Assembly: GCA_035354435.1 (NCBI GenBank)
Contig: DAOQAY010000087.1
Span: 1-12,022, forward strand
Direction of reading: 5' to 3'
Source: JAKLDO01 sp035354435
GTDB lineage: Bacteria > UBP6 > UBA1177
Length of the DNA stretch: 12,022 nucleotides
This document shows, piece after piece, positions 7,451 through 12,022 of the stretch; the first letter of the stretch is position 1; each line of letters begins with the position of its first letter. The position numbers were made by a program, and so were the translations under genes. The notes under the pieces were generated by a model. The model had not been told where the DNA came from, did not search any database, and saw only the letters and a list, made by a program, of their open reading frames with translations.

Positions 7451-8680
7451 ATGAAAAAAGAGATGCGTGCGATCGAAGATGAGGTCCCACTCGTCGTCGG
7501 TCTTGGTGCAGCAAGACCGCTAAATTATTTTCACACAAAACAGTGTTCAGCTGTTTCGCTTTTTCAGAGAAAGTTTTTTCCCGATTCAAATCCGGCGGAC
7601 TGGAGCAATTGGAAATGGCAGATACAGAACAGTATCACAAGCATTGAAACTTTATCTGAAATGTTTTCTCTAACTGAAAAAGAAAAGACCGCTCTTCAAA
7701 GCAGACATGTTTCGCTTCCATTCAGAATAACCCCATACTATGCTTCTATTCTTTACGGTAAAGAAGACGGCTATGCATTAAGAAAAACTATGATCCCTGT
7801 TTCAGATGAATTGGAAACCGGGTTCGGAGAAAGTGGAGATCCTTTATGTGAGGAGCACATGTCTCCTGTTCCTAATGTTGTTCACCGATATCCTGACAGA
7901 GTTCTTTTTCTGGCGACTGAATTTTGCAGCGCTTACTGTCGCTATTGTACAAGACACAGAGTTGTCGGTAATAAGAATGAGCTTCATCGCTTCAGTTCAA
8001 AATCCTGGGAAAAAGGGATAGACTATATTGCAAGTCATCCAGAGATTAGAGATGTTCTTATTTCCGGTGGCGATCCGCTTACAATGCCTGATGCAAGAAT
8101 TGATTATCTTCTTTCAAGACTTAGAGCCATTCCTCATATTGAAATAATACGACTCGGCACAAAGGTTCCGGCCGTTCTTCCTCAAAGAATAACTCCGAAG
8201 CTTGTAAGAATGTTGAAAAAGTATCATCCTCTTTTTATCAGCATTCATTTTACTCATCCCGATGAAATTACTCTTGAGTCATCTGTAGCATGCAGAATGC
8301 TTGCCGATGCCGGTATTCCTCTCGGCAGTCAGACCGTTCTGCTTAAAGGTGTCAATGATGATTCAAAAGTTCTTACAGATCTTTATCACCGACTTTTAAT
8401 GATAAGGGTCAGACCTTATTATCTTTATCAATGTGATCCGGTGCAGGGTTCATCACATTTCAGGACAAGTGTCAGCGACGGTTTGGAAATAATAAGACAG
8501 ATTCGTGGTTTTACCAGCGGATATGCAGTTCCGGCTTATGTCATTGATGCTCCTGGCGGTGGGGGTAAAATTCCTCTTCTCCCCGATTATTATCAGGGCA
8601 GGGATGATAATTATGTGTACTTGAAGAATTTTGAAGGTAATAAATACCGCTACCCCGATCCTGTAACGCCATCTGTCTGA
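7451..8680 (+). CDS. kamA: KamA-family radical SAM aminomutase (lysine 2,3-aminomutase-like)
   Basis: This is a 409-residue radical SAM, PLP-dependent enzyme. The family interconverts L-lysine and L-beta-lysine using S-adenosylmethionine and a [4Fe-4S] cluster in the cytoplasm. Visible landmarks are D-W (about 50), L-P-F-R-I-T-P-Y-Y (near 90), H-R-Y-P-D-R-V-L-F-L, the cluster motif C159-x3-C163-x2-C166 followed by T-R168, and S-G-G-D-P-L (205-210). Asp329 in Q-C-D-P, Asp366 and the PLP lysine Lys373 in D-A-P-G-G-G-G-K complete the set. Arg168, Asp329 and Asp366 align with the lysine-contacting Arg134, Asp293 and Asp330 of the Clostridium subterminale enzyme, so lysine is the likely substrate. 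The N-terminus is about 30 residues longer than in that enzyme and the tail after Lys373 is short (36 residues). The gene is first in a four-gene operon. An EpmB-type role is less likely because no EF-P partner genes are seen. Confidence 0.93.
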   Translation: MKKEMRAIEDEVPLVVGLGAARPLNYFHTKQCSAVSLFQRKFFPDSNPADWSNWKWQIQNSITSIETLSEMFSLTEKEKTALQSRHVSLPFRITPYYASILYGKEDGYALRKTMIPVSDELETGFGESGDPLCEEHMSPVPNVVHRYPDRVLFLATEFCSAYCRYCTRHRVVGNKNELHRFSSKSWEKGIDYIASHPEIRDVLISGGDPLTMPDARIDYLLSRLRAIPHIEIIRLGTKVPAVLPQRITPKLVRMLKKYHPLFISIHFTHPDEITLESSVACRMLADAGIPLGSQTVLLKGVNDDSKVLTDLYHRLLMIRVRPYYLYQCDPVQGSSHFRTSVSDGLEIIRQIRGFTSGYAVPAYVIDAPGGGGKIPLLPDYYQGRDDNYVYLKNFEGNKYRYPDPVTPSV

Positions 8681-8705
8681 TAAAATTTCTTTTTGCGGAG
8701 AAAAA

Positions 8706-9692
8706 ATGAAAGTTGGTTTCACATATGATTTCAAGGATGATTATCTCGCAATGGGATTCAGTCTGGTCGATGTTGCTGAATTTGATACTGTGGAAACGAT
8801 AGAAGGAATTGAAAATTCTCTAAAAAAGCTCGGATTCGAAGTAGACAGGATCGGTAATGTCAGATCTCTGGCAAAACGCCTTGTTTCGGGCGAGAAATGG
8901 GATCTGGTTTTTAACATTGCAGAAGGAGTTTCGGGAATAGGAAGAGAATCTCAGATACCGGCCTTGCTCGATGCATACAGTATACCTTATGTTTTTTCCG
9001 ATCCGATGGTTCTTTCAATGACGCTGCATAAAGGAATGGCAAAAAGAATTGTAAGAGACGGTGGTATAAAAACGCCGGCATTTAATATTGTGTACGATGT
9101 TGAAGATATTAATAAAACAGCAATTCCTTATCCTCTTTTTGCGAAACCTCTTTCTGAAGGAACCGGAAAAGGTATCGGTGCTCTTTCAATGATTAACAGT
9201 AAGGAAGATTTAGAAAAATCGTGTCTTCACCTTCTCAGGGAACATAAACAGCCGGTTCTTGTTGAAAAATTTTTACCGGGAAGAGAATTTACTGTCGGAA
9301 TTACCGGTACAGGTTCAGATGCAAAAGTTGTGGGAGTTATTGAGATCAACTTTCTTCCTCAGGCCGAAAGTGTAGCTTATGGTCTGGTAAATAAGAAAAA
9401 TTACGAAAAACTGATGAAATACACTGTTCCTGAAAAGAATTCGTATGACAAATGTTGCGAAACCGCTCTGAAAGCATGGCGCATACTTGAGTGTCGTGAC
9501 GGAGGAAGAATAGATTTGAGAAACAATGAATTCGGAGAACCTGAATTTATTGAAGTTAATCCGCTTGCTGGACTTAACCCTATTGATTCTGATCTTCCTA
9601 TCCTGTCCAGAATGAACGGGCTGGATTATGACAGTCTGATCAAACAGATCATGGATTCTGCAATAAAAAGGATATTCAATGGAAAAACCTGA
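8706..9692 (+). CDS. D-Ala-D-Ala-ligase-like ATP-grasp enzyme 1
   Basis: This 328-residue ATP-grasp protein begins 25 bp after kamA, with GCGGAG 5 nt before the ATG. The N-terminal domain (1-105) ends in F-N-I-A-E-G (69-74), G-R-E-S-Q-I-P-A-L-L and I-P-Y-x-x-S-D-P, as in Ddl-type ligases. The ATP-binding part has H-K-G (108-110), F-A-K147-P-L-S-E-G-T-G-K-G and V-E187-K-F-L-P-G-R-E-F-T-V. The catalytic metal ligands are in R-I-D270-L-R and I-E283-V-N285-P. Such enzymes activate a carboxylate as acyl phosphate and join it to an amine. True Ddl is usually elsewhere, so a role in cell-wall D-Ala-D-Ala is doubtful. Position between an aminomutase and a second ligase suggests it condenses the beta-amino acid with another acid or amino acid. 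Family certain, substrates unknown. Confidence 0.88.
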   Translation: MKVGFTYDFKDDYLAMGFSLVDVAEFDTVETIEGIENSLKKLGFEVDRIGNVRSLAKRLVSGEKWDLVFNIAEGVSGIGRESQIPALLDAYSIPYVFSDPMVLSMTLHKGMAKRIVRDGGIKTPAFNIVYDVEDINKTAIPYPLFAKPLSEGTGKGIGALSMINSKEDLEKSCLHLLREHKQPVLVEKFLPGREFTVGITGTGSDAKVVGVIEINFLPQAESVAYGLVNKKNYEKLMKYTVPEKNSYDKCCETALKAWRILECRDGGRIDLRNNEFGEPEFIEVNPLAGLNPIDSDLPILSRMNGLDYDSLIKQIMDSAIKRIFNGKT

Positions 9693-10683
9693 AATTTTAA
9701 TAGTTCATCAATGTGTTCCAGATGATGCGTTACCTGACGAAAAAGATGTTCTTGTACAGGCCGGAGAGATCTCAAAATCACTTATAAATCTTGGCTACAA
9801 TGTTCGCACTGTTTCAGTTGATATTACCTTTTCATTTATTTCAGAATTTATTGAAAAACGGCCTTATGCAGTATTTAATCTTGTTGAAACATTCAATGGA
9901 AATGCAGTTAATGCCCATCTGGTGCCATTAATGCTGGAACAGTTTAAGATTCCTGTGACAGGGAATTCATCCTCCGCTATTTTTTTAACGACAAACAAAG
10001 TGCTTACAAAGGATATTCTTCTTGCCAACAATATTCCGACTGCTAACTGGCATACGAAAAAAAGAGGAGAATCTTTTCAAAAAGATTTTTATATTTTTAA
10101 GCCTGTCTCGGAAGATGCTTCTATCGGAATAACGAATGAAAATCTGAAACATGTTGAAAATGTAGATGATGCAGACAGGACAATCGAACAGTTTGAACAT
10201 AAATACAAGATTCCTTTTTTCTGTGAAAAATTTATTGATGGAAGAGAATTTAATGTTTCGGTTGTTGGAAACAATGGCAATGCGAGAGTGCTTTTTCCGG
10301 CAGAAATGATTTTTTTTCAGGATGGTCACGAAAATAAAATTCTGTGTTATGACTCTAAATGGAACGAAGAATCTGAAAAATATGATACAAGCCGGCGGAC
10401 TTTTGATCTTGGTGACGAAGACAGAAAATTAATAAAAAAACTTAAAACGATATGTGAAAGATGCTGGAAGATATTTAATCTTTCGGGTTATGTGAGAGTA
10501 GATTTCAGGGTTGATAAAAAAAACAATCCTTATGTTCTGGAAATCAACGCCAATCCATGTCTCTCTCCTGATAGCGGTCTTTTTGCCGCTGCACAAAATG
10601 AAGGTTTGTCATACAAGGAATTAATTAATATTATTTTAGTGGAGGCTGAAAATGAAAATAAGAGAAAAAATAGTTCAGACTGA
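9679..10683 (+). CDS. D-Ala-D-Ala-ligase-like ATP-grasp enzyme 2
   Basis: This 334-residue ATP-grasp protein overlaps the preceding gene by 14 bp, so the two are probably translationally coupled. An AAAGGA lies 6 nt before the ATG. Landmarks are A-V-F-N-L-V-E-T (64-71), I-P-V-T-G-N-S (91-97), T-N-K (105-107), the ATP lysine in F-K141-P-V-S-E-D-A-S-I-G, and E183-K-F-I-D-G-R-E-F-N-V. The metal ligands are in V-D275-F-R and L-E288-I-N290-A-N-P. It is clearly homologous to its neighbour but diverged over most of its length, so it should use a different substrate rather than being a redundant copy. The C-terminal tail (about 321-334) is charged and lies in the region overlapping the next gene. Likely a peptide-bond-forming ligase of the same pathway; the substrate is not evident. 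Confidence 0.87.
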   Translation: MEKPEILIVHQCVPDDALPDEKDVLVQAGEISKSLINLGYNVRTVSVDITFSFISEFIEKRPYAVFNLVETFNGNAVNAHLVPLMLEQFKIPVTGNSSSAIFLTTNKVLTKDILLANNIPTANWHTKKRGESFQKDFYIFKPVSEDASIGITNENLKHVENVDDADRTIEQFEHKYKIPFFCEKFIDGREFNVSVVGNNGNARVLFPAEMIFFQDGHENKILCYDSKWNEESEKYDTSRRTFDLGDEDRKLIKKLKTICERCWKIFNLSGYVRVDFRVDKKNNPYVLEINANPCLSPDSGLFAAAQNEGLSYKELINIILVEAENENKRKNSSD

Positions 10684-11131
10684 TTTGAAATATATAAGGG
10701 AAATCCTTGAATCAACTGAATTCTTTTATGATTTTGAAGTTGTAACAGCTGTGGAACTTGGAGAAGAAACACTGGCGAAAGGGGCCGCATCAGGTTATCA
10801 GTTTGTTTTTCTCGAAGATGAGGATTATAAACCTTATGCATTCGGGATATACGGTGAAATAGCATGCACAAAACAGAGATATGACCTCTATTGGCTCGGA
10901 GTTCTCCAGTCATTGAGAGGAAAAGGAATAGGAAGTGTTTTGATGAAAACTTGTGAAGATGCAATTGCAAAACAGGGCGGAAAGATTGTTTATATCGAAA
11001 CTTCAGCCAGAGATCAGTATCTTCCGACAAGAGAATTTTATGTTAAAAGAGATTATTTTATAGAAGCAGTATTAAAAGATTTCTATGATGACGGTGACGG
11101 CAAGGTCATTTATTCAAAAAGAGTCGGATAA
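10652..11131 (+). CDS. GNAT-family N-acetyltransferase
   Basis: This 159-residue single-domain GNAT protein has its ATG inside the preceding ATP-grasp gene (32-bp overlap), with GGAGG 6 nt upstream. The acetyl-CoA site is Q86-S-L-R-G-K-G-I-G-S95, preceded by the beta4 strand L-Y-W-L-G-V. The later Y-I-E-T-S-A-R and T-R-E-F-Y-V-K-R-D-Y segments match beta5 and the following helix. Members acetylate primary amines with acetyl-CoA in the cytoplasm. In this operon the natural acceptor would be the amino group of the beta-amino acid or of the ligated peptide. It is much shorter than the AblB acetyltransferase that makes N-acetyl-beta-lysine, so direct orthology is unlikely. It is the last gene of the operon and ends 4 bp from the oncoming maf gene. 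Confidence 0.9.
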   Translation: MKIREKIVQTDLKYIREILESTEFFYDFEVVTAVELGEETLAKGAASGYQFVFLEDEDYKPYAFGIYGEIACTKQRYDLYWLGVLQSLRGKGIGSVLMKTCEDAIAKQGGKIVYIETSARDQYLPTREFYVKRDYFIEAVLKDFYDDGDGKVIYSKRVG

Positions 11132-11151
11132 ATAGTTAAGCCTTTAATCCG
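11125..11151. repeat. Inverted repeat spanning the convergent GNAT and maf stop codons
   Basis: CGGATAAA (11125-11132) can pair with TTTAATCCG (11143-11151) if one A is bulged, leaving a 10-nt loop. It covers both stop codons. There is no T-run on either side, so it is not a classical intrinsic terminator. It could still mark the 3' ends of both transcripts or be chance. Confidence 0.3.
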
Positions 11152-11717
11152 TCAAGCAATCCAAGTTTCTGAAAATGTTCGATAACTTCACTTACAGGCA
11201 ATCCTATCACATTTGAATATGATCCGTTAATAGATCTTACCATGAATGAGCCGATTCCCTGAACTGCATAGGCTCCGGCTTTGTCATAAGGTTCGTCAGT
11301 TTCGCAATAATCAAAAATTTCTTTGTTGGAAAGTTTTTTAAATGTTACATCGCTTCTGACATGGAAAGTGTCGACTTTATTATTATAAAAAACAGATACA
11401 CCGGTGAATACCTGATGAGTTTGTCCGCTTAGCATTTTCATCATATTTGAGGCATTTTCTTTATCAACAGGTTTACCGAGAATGGCTCCGTTAAGAACTA
11501 CAATAGTATCAGCACTGATAAGCGGATTGTTGTAATCGGTTGTTTTAATTACTGAATCTCCTTTCTGAAATGCCAGAGATTTGACAATCTCTTCAGGAGT
11601 CAACCCAGATTCAATAATTTCTTCAATCTGAGGTTTTATGACCTTAAGAGGAAAGCCGAAACATGAAAGAAGTTCAAATCTTCTTGGTGATGCTGAAGCA
11701 AGTATCAGATATTCCAT
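11136..11717 (-). CDS. maf: Maf family nucleoside triphosphate pyrophosphatase
   Basis: This 193-residue protein is a full-length Maf. It shows L-A-S-A-S-P-R-R (6-13) at the N-terminus, S-A-D70-T-I-V-V with the expected catalytic Asp, G-K82-P, D-K-A-G-A-Y-A-V-Q152-G and G-S-Y-S-N-V-I-G-L-P (165-174). The D-K-A-G-A-Y-x-x-Q-G form resembles the YhdE-type dTTP/UTP pyrophosphatase subgroup, which hydrolyses non-canonical and some canonical NTPs to NMP and PPi and is linked to division arrest when overproduced. The start is supported by GGAG 6 nt upstream of the ATG at 11717. It has its own promoter and is convergent with the GNAT gene, so a functional link to the operon is unlikely. It is housekeeping in nature. 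Confidence 0.95.
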   Translation of the reverse strand: MEYLILASASPRRFELLSCFGFPLKVIKPQIEEIIESGLTPEEIVKSLAFQKGDSVIKTTDYNNPLISADTIVVLNGAILGKPVDKENASNMMKMLSGQTHQVFTGVSVFYNNKVDTFHVRSDVTFKKLSNKEIFDYCETDEPYDKAGAYAVQGIGSFMVRSINGSYSNVIGLPVSEVIEHFQKLGLLDGLKA

Positions 11718-11741
11718 TTAATTCTCCAAAAAAAACAACTT

Positions 11742-11770
11742 AATATGCATTTTAGTTTTAAAAGAGTCAA
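11742..11770 (-). promoter_or_regulatory. Candidate promoter of maf
   Basis: On the minus strand, TTGACT (11765-11770) and CATATT (11742-11747) have an ideal 17-bp spacer. The -35 matches 5 of 6 positions and the -10 matches 4 of 6. Transcription would begin near 11735, leaving a leader of about 18 nt that includes the GGAG. Confidence 0.5.
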
Positions 11771-11797
11771 GAATTTGAAAATTTGATGGAAGTTAGT

Positions 11798-11825
11798 TTG
11801 ACAGTTCACAAAACCTGCATAAAAT
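11798..11825 (+). promoter_or_regulatory. Sigma70-type promoter of the second lipoprotein gene
   Basis: TTGACA (perfect, 11798-11803) and TAAAAT (5 of 6, 11820-11825) are 16 bp apart. Transcription would begin near 11832, about 26 nt before the predicted TTG start. It is the strongest promoter match in the window and is divergent from the maf promoter. Confidence 0.7.
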
Positions 11826-11857
11826 CGCAGTGTTTTTTGATGTTTTAAGAGGGTGTA

Positions 11858-12022
11858 TTGAAATTTAATTTATTTTTGACGGTTTTTTTCTTTTTATTGC
11901 TGTTTATTTTGATTTCATGTTCATCATCTCCTTCTTCTCGGAGATCTTCTGAGAATGAGGGCAGTCCTGAAATAGGTGTTGCTGAGATGACAGGAGGAGA
12001 AAGAGTTGCGGTCAGGGGATAT
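11858..12022 (+). CDS. Lipoprotein (partial, N-terminal 55 residues only)
   Basis: An open frame of 55 codons runs to the right edge. The best start is TTG at 11858, preceded by GAGGG with 4 nt spacing; no ATG is available before the signal peptide, and the GTG at 11853 is out of frame and stops at once. The protein begins with Lys2, then a very hydrophobic Phe/Leu-rich stretch (5-19) and the lipobox L-I-S-C21. Next come a Ser/Pro/Arg spacer and an acidic linker, so SPII processing and outer-membrane anchoring are likely (Ser at +2). The mature part visible is too short to assign a family or function. Confidence 0.8.
   Translation, partial: MKFNLFLTVFFFLLLFILISCSSSPSSRRSSENEGSPEIGVAEMTGGERVAVRGY

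Noticed and set aside
7451..8680. KamA homologue as EpmB, the enzyme that prepares beta-lysine for elongation factor P
   Set aside because: No epmA-like or efp gene is in the window, the N-terminus is long for EpmB, and the gene is coupled to free-amino-acid ligases. Not excluded by sequence alone.
8706..9692. Annotation as genuine cell-wall D-alanine-D-alanine ligase
   Set aside because: Two divergent copies lie in an aminomutase operon with no peptidoglycan genes nearby; the fold fits but the context does not.
10530..11030. A 166-codon minus-strand open frame over the second ATP-grasp and GNAT genes
   Set aside because: It is opposite two well-supported overlapping genes and its translation shows no family pattern.
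10652..11131. AblB, the beta-lysine acetyltransferase of N-acetyl-beta-lysine synthesis
   Set aside because: At 159 residues it is a minimal GNAT, clearly shorter than AblB as I know it, and it follows two ligases rather than being adjacent to the aminomutase.

Overview
The window is AT-rich, densely coded and reads as a diderm bacterium. It holds two predicted SPII-processed lipoproteins, one of them enormous and built from tandem beta-sandwich repeats ending in FG-GAP repeats. The 'cysteine-rich spacer, Ig-like repeats, FG-GAP' layout, and the recurrent Asp-rich loop followed by G-[ILFM]-Q, suggest a low-GC deltaproteobacteria-like lineage (Myxococcota, Bdellovibrionota or relatives). That assignment is inference from protein style; no rRNA or other phylogenetic marker is present.

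Layout. (1) Bases 1-6669, minus strand: one uninterrupted reading frame of at least 2223 codons that runs off the left edge. I checked every in-frame triplet and found no stop. It encodes a surface lipoprotein with an N-terminal array of about five ~110-residue modules, a central array of six 80-96-residue cysteine-containing cassettes, further Ig-like segments, an FnIII-like domain and the first FG-GAP repeats. (2) Bases 6690-7001, minus strand: a 103-residue PqqD-like protein (RiPP recognition element fold), 20 bp upstream of the lipoprotein gene and probably in the same operon, behind a good sigma70-type promoter. (3) Bases 7002-7450: a very AT-rich divergent intergenic region with two inverted repeats, one a near-perfect 25-bp palindrome just upstream of the next operon. 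(4) Bases 7451-11131, plus strand: a tightly packed operon of a KamA-family radical SAM aminomutase, two different D-Ala-D-Ala-ligase-like ATP-grasp enzymes, and a small GNAT acetyltransferase, with a 25-bp gap and then 14-bp and 32-bp overlaps. (5) Bases 11136-11717, minus strand: a Maf nucleotide pyrophosphatase, convergent with the GNAT gene at a distance of 4 bp. (6) From 11858, plus strand: the start of a second lipoprotein, cut by the window edge, behind a near-consensus promoter.

How the genes could work together. The four-gene plus-strand operon is the most interesting part. The aminomutase keeps the residues that bind S-adenosylmethionine, the iron-sulfur cluster, PLP and, by position, lysine. 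It is therefore likely to make beta-lysine or a closely related beta-amino acid. Two ATP-grasp ligases and an acetyltransferase translated with it would be enough to join that amino acid into a small N-acylated peptide. The product could be a compatible solute (compare N-acetyl-beta-lysine or N-acetylglutaminylglutamine amide), a cell-wall or surface modification, or a secreted metabolite. This pathway is a hypothesis from gene content; I do not recognise a named system. Maf is ordinary housekeeping, and the PqqD/lipoprotein pair appears to be a separate transcription unit with an unexplained link.
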